Shown in pieces: positions 51,091 to 59,395 of a stretch of DNA of 64,000 nucleotides. Under the pieces are notes generated by a model. That model was not told the DNA's origin, ran no database searches, and saw only the letters and a list, made by a program, of their open reading frames with translations. Source of the DNA: an uncultured Acetatifactor sp. (GTDB lineage: Bacteria > Bacillota > Clostridia > Lachnospirales > Lachnospiraceae). The stretch lies in the NCBI GenBank assembly GCA_934402315.1, contig CAKRTS010000019.1:1-64000 (forward strand), written 5' to 3'. The first letter of the stretch is position 1; every line of letters begins with the position of its first letter. A program made the translations under genes and the position numbers.

Positions 51091-51320
51091 TGATACTTTA
51101 CAGGCGTTTGCGAAACTCGTTTTTTCGCAAGTGACGTTGCACAAAATGCACAGACCACCGCAGGCACGCTTTCGCTACCTTCCGCTCGCAGCGGTGCATA
51201 AGTCTCCACAGTACGGAGACTAAGCACCGGCGGCTCCAGAGTGCGCTGCTTGCGGTCATGTGCATCCTGCGCAACTGTTATCTGAAATGTGTGAGCTTCA
51301 CAATTACCTATGATACTTTA
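51091..51320 (-). other. Structured rqcH leader bounded by 10-bp direct repeats
   Basis: TGATACTTTA occurs at 51091-51100 and again at 51311-51320. Between them lie a hairpin TTGCGAAA (51108-51115) with TTTCGCAA (51123-51130) and a nested stem CGGTGC (51192-51197)/GCACCG (51224-51229) enclosing AGTCTCC (51201-51207)/GGAGACT (51215-51221). On the minus strand this is the 5' leader of rqcH. The flanking direct repeats could be a target duplication around an old insertion, though I see no terminal inverted repeats. Confidence 0.55.
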
Positions 51321-51333
51321 ATGCCTGTGATCC

Positions 51334-51342
51334 AGTATAGCA
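51334..51342 (-). promoter_or_regulatory. Possible rqcH promoter (extended -10)
   Basis: On the minus strand TGCTATACT gives an extended -10 (TATACT at 51334-51339). No clear -35 is seen. A 7-bp hairpin (CAGCCCT 51361-51367 with AGGGCTG 51375-51381) lies between this promoter and the divergent RNA promoter. Confidence 0.45.
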
Positions 51343-51408
51343 GATGCGCCCGCAAAATGCCAGCCCTACCGGCGAGGGCTGAGTTGTTGCCGAAATTAAA
51401 ATAAAAAC

Positions 51409-51437
51409 TTGCTAGAAAAATGAAAATCCTGTATACT
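51409..51437 (+). promoter_or_regulatory. Promoter of the structured non-coding RNA
   Basis: TTGCTA (51409-51414) and TATACT (51432-51437) with 17-bp spacing. Transcription would begin near 51443, directly at the start of the structured region and far from any start codon. Confidence 0.7.
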
Positions 51438-51442
51438 GGTAT

Positions 51443-51625
51443 AGGTGGGAACGGTTGCCCCTTGAGAAAGGGGAAGACAAGGCGTAAAGACAAAAAAAAC
51501 TTGATTCCTCAAGCGAAAAGTGGTAATGTAGCAATAAAGGTACAACTGCTTATAAGGTGGTTGGGCATATATAAAGTGAGTAGATAATCCACCCTCCCTA
51601 CTGTCAAGTTTCAAGGGTGGTTTTC
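51443..51625 (+). ncRNA. Structured non-coding RNA of about 180 nt (raiA-motif-like candidate)
   Basis: No reading frame of use is present, but the region has a promoter, strong secondary structure and a terminator. CCCCTT-GAGA-AAGGGG is a GNRA-capped hairpin near 51469-51484, CTTGA/TCAAG pair near 51500-51513, and AACTGCTTATAAGGTGGTT forms another stem. AAACTTGA near 51498-51505 is also complementary to TCAAGTTT (51604-51611) in the terminator loop, a possible pseudoknot. Size, base composition and layout recall the raiA-motif RNA of Clostridia, from memory only; a 6S-type RNA is an alternative. It ends 60 bp before yicC. Confidence 0.6.
51589..51625 (+). terminator. Terminator of the non-coding RNA
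   Basis: CCACCCT (51589-51595) pairs with AGGGTGG (51614-51620), followed by TTTTC. The 18-nt loop carries TCAAGTTT, complementary to an upstream segment of the same RNA. Confidence 0.85.
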
Positions 51626-51684
51626 TATGTATTGTAACCTAGCTAAAGCAAAATAAATTGTGCGAAGCACAGATTGGAGTGCTG

Positions 51685-52563
51685 ATGATAAAGAGCATGA
51701 CCGGCTTTGGCCGATGCGAAGTCACAGAGAACAACCGGAAATTCACGGTGGAGATGAAGGCGGTCAACCACCGCTATCTTGATATGAATATTAAGATGCC
51801 AAAGGCCTTGAATTTCTTTGAGTCGGCAATTCGGACCGAATTAAAGAATTACGTCTCCAGAGGAAAGGTGGATATTTTTATAACCTATGAGGATCTCTCG
51901 GAGCACACCTCAAAGGTCTGCTATCACAGGGAGATTGCCGAGGAATACCTGACCTATCTCCGCCAGATGGCAGAGGACTTCGGGCTGGACAATGATATTC
52001 GTGTCTCCACCCTGTCGAAGTACCCGGAGGTCTTTACCATGGATGAGGCGGGCGTAGATGAGGAGGAGCTCTGGAAGGAGTTACAGAAGGCTGTGGACGG
52101 TGCGGCGGAAAAGTTTGTGGAGAGCCGTATCACAGAGGGTGAGCATCTGAAAGATGATCTGCTGGAGAAGCTTGACGGTATGCTGTCACTTGTCGATTTC
52201 ATTGCAAAGCGCTCACCGCAGATCACGGCAGAGTACCGGAAGCGGCTGGAAGAGAGAATGCGGGAGATTCTGGGCGACAATTCCGTAGACGAGAGCAGAT
52301 TGCTGACAGAGGTTGCTATCTTTGCGGATAAAGTATGCGTGGATGAGGAGATTGTCAGACTCCGCAGTCATATCGAGACGACAAAGAAAGTGCTGCAGGA
52401 GGGCGGTTCCATCGGGCGGAAGCTCGATTTCATTGCGCAGGAGATGAACCGGGAGGCAAATACGACTTTGGCCAAGGCGAACGATCTCGAGATTTCAAAC
52501 TGTGCCATTGAACTCAAGACGGAGATTGAAAAAGTCCGCGAACAGATACAGAATATCGAGTAG
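51685..52563 (+). CDS. yicC: YicC/YloC family endoribonuclease
   Basis: A 292-residue protein with the family ends intact: IKSMTGFGRCE at the N-terminus and IGRKLDFIAQEMNREANT followed by EIEKVREQIQNIE at the C-terminus. YicC-type proteins are endoribonucleases acting on RNA turnover. The start follows GGAGTGCTG. It leads the conserved run yicC-remA-gmk-rpoZ. Confidence 0.9.
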   Translation: MIKSMTGFGRCEVTENNRKFTVEMKAVNHRYLDMNIKMPKALNFFESAIRTELKNYVSRGKVDIFITYEDLSEHTSKVCYHREIAEEYLTYLRQMAEDFGLDNDIRVSTLSKYPEVFTMDEAGVDEEELWKELQKAVDGAAEKFVESRITEGEHLKDDLLEKLDGMLSLVDFIAKRSPQITAEYRKRLEERMREILGDNSVDESRLLTEVAIFADKVCVDEEIVRLRSHIETTKKVLQEGGSIGRKLDFIAQEMNREANTTLAKANDLEISNCAIELKTEIEKVREQIQNIE

Positions 52564-52589
52564 CACAGCGGAAGCAGAAAGGTGGAGAC

Positions 52590-52904
52590 ATGGCTAATTT
52601 AATCCATATTGGCTTTGGAAACATTGTGAATACGGATAAGATTGTTGCCATCGTCAGCCCGGAATCTGCACCGATGAAGCGCCTTGTGCAGAGCGCGAGG
52701 GAAAATGGCATGGCAATCGATGCCACGCAGGGCAGGAAGACCAAGTCGGTCTTAGTCATGGAAAACAGCCAGATTGTTTTATCCGCGCTTTTGCCGGAGA
52801 CAATCTCCGGTCGTGTGAAAACGGGACAGGACGAGGCGGATGCCATGAGCGAAGACGCGGAGAAGTCTGAGACAGAGGGATTACCGCAGAGCGCGGAAAT
52901 TTAG
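52590..52904 (+). CDS. remA: RemA family DNA-binding regulator (DUF370)
   Basis: A 104-residue protein whose first 80 residues (LIHIGFGNIVNTDKIVAIVS, then ATQGRKTKSVLVMENSQIVL) match RemA, a ring-forming DNA-binding activator of matrix and osmoprotection genes in Bacillus. The acidic C-terminal tail of about 25 residues is longer than in Bacillus. The position between yicC and gmk is conserved in Firmicutes. Confidence 0.9.
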   Translation: MANLIHIGFGNIVNTDKIVAIVSPESAPMKRLVQSARENGMAIDATQGRKTKSVLVMENSQIVLSALLPETISGRVKTGQDEADAMSEDAEKSETEGLPQSAEI

Positions 52905-52912
52905 GAGAACAT

Positions 52913-53548
52913 ATGGAACAGAGAGGAATTCTGATGGTTTTGTCCGGTTTTTCGGGAGCCGGCAAGGGAACGCTTGTGAAAGCGCTCCTCAAGAAGTATA
53001 ATGACTATGCACTTTCCATTTCGATGACAACGAGAGCGCCCAGAGAGGGCGAGCGCGACGGAGTGGAATACTTTTTCTCCACAAGGGAAAAGTTTGAGGA
53101 GACGATCGTCAACAACGGACTGATCGAATATGCATTGTACTGCGGCAACTATTACGGAACACCGCGTGCTTATGTCGAGGAGCAGATGGCTGCCGGCAAG
53201 AATGTGATTCTGGAAATTGAAATCCAGGGGGCATTGAAAATTAAGGAGAAGTTCCCGGAGAGCCTGCTGATCTTCGTGACACCGCCAAGCGCGGATGAAC
53301 TGAAGCGGAGGCTGGAGGGAAGAGGGACTGAGAGCGCGGATGTGATTGCGCAGCGCCTTGCCCGTGCGACAGAGGAATCAGAAGGTATAGAAGCCTATGA
53401 TTATATAGTGGTTAATGATGATCTGGACACCTGTGTGGACGAGGTTCACCGACTGGTGGAGGCGGCGCGCAGAGCGCCTGTCAGATGTCAGGACTTCATA
53501 AAAGAAATCAGAGAGGAACTGAAAAAGTTCTCGAAAGGAGCAAATTAA
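52913..53548 (+). CDS. gmk: Guanylate kinase
   Basis: A 211-residue enzyme that makes GDP from GMP and ATP. The P-loop is GFSGAGKGT (12-20), a variant of the common GPSGxGKGT. GMP contacts appear in MTTRAPREGERDGVEYFF-like residues (38-55) and ILEIEIQGA. The start follows AGGAG. It is 8 bp after remA and 2 bp before rpoZ. Confidence 0.94.
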   Translation: MEQRGILMVLSGFSGAGKGTLVKALLKKYNDYALSISMTTRAPREGERDGVEYFFSTREKFEETIVNNGLIEYALYCGNYYGTPRAYVEEQMAAGKNVILEIEIQGALKIKEKFPESLLIFVTPPSADELKRRLEGRGTESADVIAQRLARATEESEGIEAYDYIVVNDDLDTCVDEVHRLVEAARRAPVRCQDFIKEIREELKKFSKGAN

Positions 53549-53550
53549 TC

Positions 53551-53784
53551 ATGTTACATCCGTCTTATTCCGATTTAATGAAAGTTGTAAACAGCGAGGT
53601 TGAGCCCGGCGAAGCACCGGTAGTAAACAGCCGTTATTCCATTGTTATGGCGACATCAAAGCGTGCAAGACAGATCATTGCAGGCGAGGAGCCGCTGATA
53701 AACGGCAAGGATAAGAAGCCGCTGTCAATCGCTGTTGAGGAACTGAACGAGGGTCTGATCAAGATTCTCGGCGACGAAGAATAA
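53551..53784 (+). CDS. rpoZ: RNA polymerase omega subunit
   Basis: A 77-residue protein with HPSYSDLMKVVN at the start and SRYSIVMATSKRARQI, the conserved helix that clamps the beta-prime subunit. It starts 2 bp after gmk with AAAGGAG upstream. The gmk-rpoZ pair is the usual Firmicutes arrangement. Confidence 0.93.
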   Translation: MLHPSYSDLMKVVNSEVEPGEAPVVNSRYSIVMATSKRARQIIAGEEPLINGKDKKPLSIAVEELNEGLIKILGDEE

Positions 53785-53793
53785 AGAAAGTGG

Positions 53794-53820
53794 AAGTAGC
53801 TGGTATTTTGCCAGCTACTT
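53794..53820 (+). terminator. Hairpin between rpoZ and rimO
   Basis: AAGTAGCTGG (53794-53803) pairs perfectly with CCAGCTACTT (53811-53820). Only a short T run follows, so it may slow or partly end transcription, or stabilise the rpoZ mRNA end. Confidence 0.55.
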
Positions 53821-53839
53821 TAGGTATAGGGAAATTTTT

Positions 53840-55168
53840 ATGAAGATTATGTTTGTATCGCTGGGTTGTGATAAGAACCTTGTCGACACAGAGATGATGC
53901 TGGGAATGCTGCAGCAGAAGGGCGTTACCTTCACGGATGATGAGACGGAGGCGGATGTTGTCGTAGTGAATACCTGCTGTTTCATCGGAGATGCCAAGGA
54001 GGAGAGCATCAACACACTGCTGGAAATGGCGGAGCTTAGAAAGAGCGGCAGTATCCGGGCATTGCTCGCAACGGGATGTCTCGCACAGCGCTACCGGGAG
54101 GAGATACAGAAGGAGATCCCGGAGGTGGATGCAATTCTCGGCACCATGGCGATTGAGGAAATCGTTGAGGCGGTTGAACAGGTATTGCAGGGAGAGCGTC
54201 ACAACCATTTCAGGGAACTGAACAGCGCACCGGCATCCTACAGGGACAGAGTGCTGACGACGGGCGGGCATTTCGCCTATCTTAAAATCGCCGAGGGCTG
54301 CAACAAGCGCTGCACCTACTGCATCATTCCGAAGGTCAGAGGAGATTACCGAAGCATTCCCATGGAGAAGCTGACGGCGCAGGCGGAGGCACTGGCGGAG
54401 AAGGGCGTCCGGGAGCTGATTCTTGTCGCGCAGGAGACAACGCTGTACGGTGTTGATCTGTATGGAAAGAAGAGCCTGCCGGAGCTGCTGCACAGACTGG
54501 CGGCAATCAGCGGCATCTACTGGATCAGGATACTCTACTGTTATCCGGAGGAAATCACGGAGGAACTCATTGAGACGATCGCGGCGGAACCGAAGGTCTG
54601 CCATTATCTGGATATTCCCATCCAGCATGCCTCGGACGAGGTGTTAAGGCGCATGGGCAGACGGACGAACCAGGAGGAGCTGAGACAGTGGATCGGCAGA
54701 CTGCGCGAGCGCATCCCCGACATCTGCCTGAGAACGACGCTTATCAGCGGCTTCCCCGGGGAGACGCAGGAGGATTTTGAGGAACTGTACCGCTTTGTGA
54801 ATGAGATGGAATTTGACCGGCTCGGTGTTTTCCCCTATTCTCAGGAGGAGGATACGAAGGCGGCGGAAATGCCCGATCAGGTGTCGGAGGAGGTCAAGTG
54901 CTTCCGCAGGGATGAGCTGATGGAGCTGCAGCAGGCGATCGCCTTTGAAAAGGCGGAGCAGATGATCGGCAGGGTTCTCGATGTCATGGTGGAGGGCAAG
55001 GTTGCGGACGAGGATGTCTATGTCACGCGAACCTACCGTGATGCGCCTAATGTTGACGGCTACCTGTTCCTCAATACTTCCGCAACCCTGATGACAGGCG
55101 ATTTTGTGAAGGTTCTGGTGACAGACAGCAATGAATATGATCTGATAGGAGAGATATATCATGAGTAA
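53840..55168 (+). CDS. rimO: Ribosomal protein S12 methylthiotransferase RimO
   Basis: A 442-residue radical-SAM enzyme that methylthiolates an aspartate of ribosomal protein S12. The N-terminal UPF0004 domain holds cysteines C10, C46 and C80 for one iron-sulfur cluster. The radical-SAM motif CNKRCTYC supplies C154, C158 and C161. A TRAM domain ends the protein (about 375-440). The segment FVSLGCDKNLVDTE separates RimO from MiaB. It overlaps pgsA by 8 bp. Confidence 0.94.
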   Translation: MKIMFVSLGCDKNLVDTEMMLGMLQQKGVTFTDDETEADVVVVNTCCFIGDAKEESINTLLEMAELRKSGSIRALLATGCLAQRYREEIQKEIPEVDAILGTMAIEEIVEAVEQVLQGERHNHFRELNSAPASYRDRVLTTGGHFAYLKIAEGCNKRCTYCIIPKVRGDYRSIPMEKLTAQAEALAEKGVRELILVAQETTLYGVDLYGKKSLPELLHRLAAISGIYWIRILYCYPEEITEELIETIAAEPKVCHYLDIPIQHASDEVLRRMGRRTNQEELRQWIGRLRERIPDICLRTTLISGFPGETQEDFEELYRFVNEMEFDRLGVFPYSQEEDTKAAEMPDQVSEEVKCFRRDELMELQQAIAFEKAEQMIGRVLDVMVEGKVADEDVYVTRTYRDAPNVDGYLFLNTSATLMTGDFVKVLVTDSNEYDLIGEIYHE

Positions 55169-55754
55169 GATGAATTTACCGAACAAGCTGACGATCTTCA
55201 GGGTCATACTGATCCTGCCCTTTGTGCTCCTGCTTCTGGGCGGGCATCATGAGTGGGGATGGTTCCGGGCGGTTTTCGGCGGCATTCTGGAATATGTAGA
55301 TTATATTGCCCTTGCCATTTTTATCATCGCCAGTCTCACTGATCTTGTCGACGGCAAGATTGCCAGAAAGTATAACATGGTGACGAACTTCGGAAAGTTT
55401 ATGGATCCTCTGGCAGATAAGCTGCTGGTGAGTGCGGCGATGATCGCCCTCGTGGACATGGGACGTATTCCGGCATGGATCGTTATCATCATTATCAGCA
55501 GGGAATTTATTATCAGCGGATTCCGTCTCATCGCGTCCGACAACCATGTTGTCATTGCGGCGAGCTACTGGGGAAAATTCAAGACGACCTTCCAGATGAT
55601 TATGGTCTGCCTGATGATCGCCAACCTCGGGGCGAAATATGGGTGGATGCAGATTCTGACGGACTGCATCATGTGGATCGCCCTTGCGCTGACAGTGATC
55701 TCCCTGATTGATTATCTCGTGAAAAATAAGGATGTCATGAAGGATCAGAAATAA
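55161..55754 (+). CDS. pgsA: CDP-diacylglycerol-glycerol-3-phosphate 3-phosphatidyltransferase
   Basis: A 197-residue membrane enzyme making phosphatidylglycerol phosphate. The CDP-alcohol phosphotransferase motif is complete: D61, D64, G65, A68, R69, G78, D82 and D86. About four to five membrane segments are visible. Its ribosome site lies within the end of rimO, which it overlaps by 8 bp, so translation is coupled. Confidence 0.93.
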   Translation: MSKMNLPNKLTIFRVILILPFVLLLLGGHHEWGWFRAVFGGILEYVDYIALAIFIIASLTDLVDGKIARKYNMVTNFGKFMDPLADKLLVSAAMIALVDMGRIPAWIVIIIISREFIISGFRLIASDNHVVIAASYWGKFKTTFQMIMVCLMIANLGAKYGWMQILTDCIMWIALALTVISLIDYLVKNKDVMKDQK

Positions 55755-55810
55755 CCTGTACGACAGACGAAGCAGACCGGAAAAGTACGAAAAGTGAGGA
55801 CAGGAAGCGT

Positions 55811-57079
55811 ATGACAGTAGAATTGATTTGTGTTGGAACGGAACTGTTACTTGGAAATATCGTCAACACCAACGCGGCGTATCTCGCCGAGCAGTGCGCA
55901 GGACTGGGACTTTCCTGCTACTTTCAGACAGTGGTGGGTGATAATGCGGAGCGGCTGGAGCTGGTGTTGCGGACGGCGATGCAGCGGTCGGATATCGTGA
56001 TCCTCTCCGGGGGGCTCGGGCCTACGGAGGACGATCTGACGAAGGAGACAGCGGCGAAGGCCTGCGGCAGGAAGCTGGTTCTGCATGAGGCGTCAAAGGC
56101 GGCGATCGAAGCCTTTTTCCACAAAAAGGGCGTAGAACCCACGGACAATAACTGGAAACAGGCCATGCTTCCGGAAGAAGGTATTGTTCTGGAGAATAAG
56201 AACGGCACAGCGCCCGGTGTTATAATCGAGACGGACAATAACAGACTGATACTGCTTCCGGGGCCGCCCGGAGAGCTGAAACCGATGTTTGAGGAGAGTG
56301 TTGTCCCTTATCTTGCCGGGCTGAACGCAAAGGTGATCTGTTCCAAGACGGTCAAGATCTGCGGCGTCGGCGAGAGCAAGGCGGAGACCATGGTGAAGGA
56401 TCTGATCGACGGACAGACGAATCCGACCATTGCAACCTACGCGAAGACGGGCGAGGTACATATCAGGGTTACGGCGCAGGCAGAGGACAAGAAGGCGGCG
56501 ACGAAGCTGCTTAAGCCCTATGTAAAGGAATTGAAAAACCGCTTCGGCAATTGTGTCTATACGACGGAGGAGGATATGACGCTGGAGAAGGCGGTCGTGG
56601 ATCTCCTGCAGGCAAATGAGCTCACGCTGACCTGTGCGGAATCCTGCACGGGGGGTCTGCTTTCCGGCAGGATCATCAATGTCCCCGGTGTCTCCGAGAC
56701 CTATAAGAGCGGCTATATCACTTACTCCAACAAAGCAAAGCGCAGGCTGCTCGGCGTGAAAAAGCCCACGCTGCAGAAGTATGGCGCTGTCAGCGAAAAT
56801 GTGGCGGAAGAGATGGTACGGGGAGCGGCATCTACCGCGAAGGCGGACGTTGCGGTCGCCGTGACCGGTATCGCCGGGCCTGACGGGGGAACGGAGGAAA
56901 AGCCTGTCGGACTGGTCTATATCGCCTGCGGTGTCAAAGGAAAAGTTACTGTGAAAAAATACCAGTTCTCCGGCAATCGTGCCAAGGTGCGCGAGTCAGC
57001 AGTCTCCGCTGCACTTTCCCTTTTGCGGGAGTGCGTGCTGGAGTATTTCAGCAAAGTAACCTTCGGGAAGAAGGATTGA
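55811..57079 (+). CDS. cinA: Competence/damage-inducible protein CinA
   Basis: A 422-residue protein with an N-terminal MoCF-like domain (CVGTELLLGNIVNTNAAYLA, ILSGGLGPTEDD) and a C-terminal nicotinamide-mononucleotide deamidase domain (about 255-415; TCAESCTGGLLSGRI, TGIAGPDGGTEEKPVG). It recycles NMN and is linked with recA and competence in Firmicutes. recA follows after about 500 bp of intergenic sequence that holds a MITE-like element. Confidence 0.93.
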   Translation: MTVELICVGTELLLGNIVNTNAAYLAEQCAGLGLSCYFQTVVGDNAERLELVLRTAMQRSDIVILSGGLGPTEDDLTKETAAKACGRKLVLHEASKAAIEAFFHKKGVEPTDNNWKQAMLPEEGIVLENKNGTAPGVIIETDNNRLILLPGPPGELKPMFEESVVPYLAGLNAKVICSKTVKICGVGESKAETMVKDLIDGQTNPTIATYAKTGEVHIRVTAQAEDKKAATKLLKPYVKELKNRFGNCVYTTEEDMTLEKAVVDLLQANELTLTCAESCTGGLLSGRIINVPGVSETYKSGYITYSNKAKRRLLGVKKPTLQKYGAVSENVAEEMVRGAASTAKADVAVAVTGIAGPDGGTEEKPVGLVYIACGVKGKVTVKKYQFSGNRAKVRESAVSAALSLLRECVLEYFSKVTFGKKD

Positions 57080-57119
57080 AAAAAGGAGCATTAAAGGGTA
57101 TGCCTGCTTGGCAGGGGTG

Positions 57120-57278
57120 CCCTTTAGCGTTACTGTTCACTCCGTTCACAGCAACACGCTTCGCGATGCACACAAAATGCATTTTCAATGCATTTTGGCG
57201 CCTGCAAGTCTCGCAAAATTGCATTTCATGCAATTTTGACTTCGCGGAATATGGACTGTGAACAGTAACCCTTTAGCG
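57120..57278. mobile_element. MITE-like element with terminal inverted repeats and target duplication
   Basis: TTACTGTTCAC (57130-57140) and GTGAACAGTAA (57258-57268) are perfect 11-bp inverted repeats bounding 139 bp. Exact 10-bp direct repeats CCCTTTAGCG flank them (57120-57129 and 57269-57278). Inside are more palindromes: CAAAATTGCA with TGCAATTTTG around a 5-nt loop, and AAAATGCATTTT. No reading frame of use is present. This is the structure of a miniature inverted-repeat element moved by a transposase elsewhere. Confidence 0.75.
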
Positions 57279-57309
57279 TATTTTGCGCAGATGGCTGGCG
57301 ACAAAATTC

Positions 57310-57338
57310 TTGCAGACAGGACAATTGTATGTTATACT
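57310..57338 (+). promoter_or_regulatory. Possible upstream promoter of recA leader transcript
   Basis: TTGCAG (57310-57315) and TATACT (57333-57338) with 17-bp spacing. It would give a leader of about 240 nt before recA, holding two small hairpins. Confidence 0.5.
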
Positions 57339-57379
57339 ATATCCGTCTGATACTTCGTGAGATTCTGATACCTCATTTT

Positions 57380-57420
57380 ACACGACATGCGTTCGGCATG
57401 ATGTGTTCCGGCGTTTCGCC
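57380..57420 (+). other. Two hairpins in the recA upstream leader
   Basis: ACACGACATGC (57380-57390) pairs with GCATGATGTGT (57396-57406) with one mismatch and one G-U pair. GGCG (57410-57413) then pairs with CGCC (57417-57420). No T tract follows, so neither is a classic terminator. Confidence 0.4.
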
Positions 57421-57455
57421 ACAAGTTTCAGCAAAAAAGAAAAGAGACGGAGGTG

Positions 57456-57509
57456 ATGGCCATTGAGGGAGTTTTAATGGACATAAAAACTGTTATCTTA
57501 AAGTTATGA
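57456..57509 (+). CDS. Possible 17-aa leader peptide upstream of recA
   Basis: ATG at 57456 opens a 17-codon frame ending at TGA 57507-57509, one base before the recA -35. GGAGGTG directly abuts the ATG, which is closer than ideal; an internal ATG at 57477 with GGGAG upstream would give 10 codons. There is no family match. It may be chance. Confidence 0.2.
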   Translation: MAIEGVLMDIKTVILKL

Positions 57510-57564
57510 TTGACAAATACGAACAAATGTTTTATCCTTAGTTCAATGACAGAACATTTGTTCC
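57510..57564 (+). promoter_or_regulatory. recA promoter with two LexA (DinR) boxes
   Basis: A perfect -35 TTGACA (57510-57515) is 17 bp from TATCCT (57533-57538). The spacer contains CGAACAAATGTTTT (57520-57533), which fits the Gram-positive LexA box CGAACRNRYGTTYC except for its last base. A second box, AGAACATTTGTTCC (57551-57564), lies at or just after the start point. LexA bound here would block recA until DNA damage. Confidence 0.8.
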
Positions 57565-57583
57565 TGATAAAAGGAGAACCCAG

Positions 57584-58669
57584 ATGGAAAAAGATGAAAA
57601 GCTGAAAGCATTGGATGCGGCGATAAGCCAGATTGAGAAGCAGTACGGAAAGGGTGCGGTCATGAAGCTCGGTGATCCTTCGGCGCAGATGAATGTCGAG
57701 ACGATCCCTACGGGTGCGCTGAGTCTGGATATTGCGCTCGGGCTGGGAGGCATCCCCAAGGGGAGAATCGTGGAGATCTACGGACCGGAATCCAGTGGTA
57801 AGACGACAGTTACGCTTCATATGATCGCGGAAGTCCAGAAGAGAGGCGGAATTGCCGGATTTATTGACGCAGAGCATGCGCTTGACCCGGTCTATGCGAA
57901 GAACATAGGCGTGGATATTGATAATCTGTACATCTCGCAGCCAGACAACGGAGAACAGGCTCTGGAAATCACAGAGACAATGGTGCGCTCCGGGGCTGTG
58001 GATATTGTTGTGGTAGACTCCGTGGCGGCACTGGTTCCCAAGGCGGAGATCGACGGTGACATGGGAGACAGCCATGTCGGACTTCAGGCGCGTCTGATGT
58101 CACAGGCACTGCGTAAGCTGACTGCTGTAATCAGCAAATCAAACTGTACGGTGGTATTTATCAACCAGCTGCGTGAAAAGGTGGGAGTGATGTTCGGCAA
58201 TCCCGAGACGACAACGGGAGGCCGTGCCCTGAAATTCTATGCATCCGTGCGTCTGGATGTGCGCCGTGTCGAGGCATTAAAGCAGGGCGGAGAGGTGATT
58301 GGTAACCGTACCCGCGTGAAGGTCGTAAAGAATAAGATTGCGCCGCCTTTCAAGGAGGCAGAATTTGATATTATGTTCGGTGAGGGAATCTCCATGGTAG
58401 GTGACATCCTTGACCTTGCGGCGGACCTCAACATCGTTGTGAAATCCGGTGCATGGTATGCCTATGAGGGAAATAAGATCGGGCAGGGACGTGAGAACGC
58501 AAAGCAGTATCTCAAGGAACATGAGGATGTCTGTGAGGAGATATCGAGGAAGGTGCGCGAGCATTACGGCTTTGATGGTGCCGGGAAGACGGACGGTGTT
58601 GCGGCAGCTGACAGCGCAGCCGAGGCATCAAAGACGGCAAAAAATAAAAAGGCAGATGCAACAGAATAA
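57584..58669 (+). CDS. recA: Recombinase RecA
   Basis: A 361-residue recombinase and SOS co-protease. Walker A GPESSGKT lies at 67-74, Walker B at [11 protein letters not shown], and [16 protein letters not shown] contains the L2-adjacent signature. The C-terminal tail is alanine- and lysine-rich. The start follows AAAGGAG. LexA boxes in the promoter indicate SOS control. recX follows 9 bp downstream. Confidence 0.97.
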   Translation: MEKDEKLKALDAAISQIEKQYGKGAVMKLGDPSAQMNVETIPTGALSLDIALGLGGIPKGRIVEIYGPESSGKTTVTLHMIAEVQKRGGIAGFIDAEHALDPVYAKNIGVDIDNLYISQPDNGEQALEITETMVRSGAVDIVVVDSVAALVPKAEIDGDMGDSHVGLQARLMSQALRKLTAVISKSNCTVVFINQLREKVGVMFGNPETTTGGRALKFYASVRLDVRRVEALKQGGEVIGNRTRVKVVKNKIAPPFKEAEFDIMFGEGISMVGDILDLAADLNIVVKSGAWYAYEGNKIGQGRENAKQYLKEHEDVCEEISRKVREHYGFDGAGKTDGVAAADSAAEASKTAKNKKADATE

Positions 58670-58678
58670 GGGGAAGAC

Positions 58679-59308
58679 ATGAAAGTAACCGGTGTTGAGG
58701 AACTGTCGAAATCCCGGAGCAAGGTTTTCATTGACGGAGAACTGGCATTTGTCCTGTACAGAGGAGAACTGCGCACCTATGGAATCAGAGAGGGCGCGGA
58801 ACTGGAACAGGCGGACTATGATGCCATCATGGGAGAGGTATTGCCAAAGCGCGCAAAGCTGCGCGCCATGAACCTGCTCACCAAGAGGGAATATACGGAG
58901 CAGCAGCTGCGAAGGAAACTGACGGACGGATTTTATCCGCCGGAAGTAATCGACGAGGCGCTCGCATATGTGGCCGGATTTCATTACACGGATGATCTGC
59001 GCTATGCCGTCACCTTTATCACGGATCATGAAGCGACAAGGAGCAGGAGACGGATCGAACAGGATCTGACCAGAAGAGGTATTGACAGAAGGACGCTGGA
59101 AGCGGCGTGGGCAGAGTGGGAGAGTGACGGCGGTACGCAGGACGAAGCAGCGATGATCCGTGCATTGCTCTCAAAGAAAAGATATGATCCCGAGCACGCT
59201 GATATAGCCGAAAAACGCAGGATTTATGCATTCCTTATGCGCAAGGGCTATTCTGCGGAGGCTGTCCGCAGAGCTCTGAGGACAGAAGAACTTGACACTT
59301 TTGCTTGA
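58679..59308 (+). CDS. recX: Regulatory protein RecX
   Basis: A 209-residue, helix-rich modulator that binds and limits RecA filaments. Three RecX repeats are visible, with LLTKREYTEQQLRRKL and LTRRGIDRRTLEAAWAEWE as marks. It is 9 bp after recA and is probably co-transcribed, so also SOS-controlled. The promoter of rny overlaps its last codons. Confidence 0.88.
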   Translation: MKVTGVEELSKSRSKVFIDGELAFVLYRGELRTYGIREGAELEQADYDAIMGEVLPKRAKLRAMNLLTKREYTEQQLRRKLTDGFYPPEVIDEALAYVAGFHYTDDLRYAVTFITDHEATRSRRRIEQDLTRRGIDRRTLEAAWAEWESDGGTQDEAAMIRALLSKKRYDPEHADIAEKRRIYAFLMRKGYSAEAVRRALRTEELDTFA

Positions 59309-59333
59309 CATTGTATTGGAATAAGTTTAAAAT
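59305..59333 (+). promoter_or_regulatory. rny promoter
   Basis: A perfect TTGACA (59305-59310) overlaps the recX stop codon and lies 17 bp from TAAAAT (59328-59333). The leader is about 55 nt. The ribosome site sits in the palindrome AGGAG-GTG-CTCCT (59379-59391), which may mask it. Confidence 0.75.
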
Positions 59334-59395
59334 TTAACTGTTGTAGAATGCTTGTTTTGTACAATGAAAATCAAATAAAGGAGGTGCTCCTGTAG

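Noticed and set aside
49314..51227. Start of rqcH at 51227
   Set aside because: The extra 52 residues are translated from the palindromic leader, and the family begins at the ATG at 51071, which has a ribosome site.
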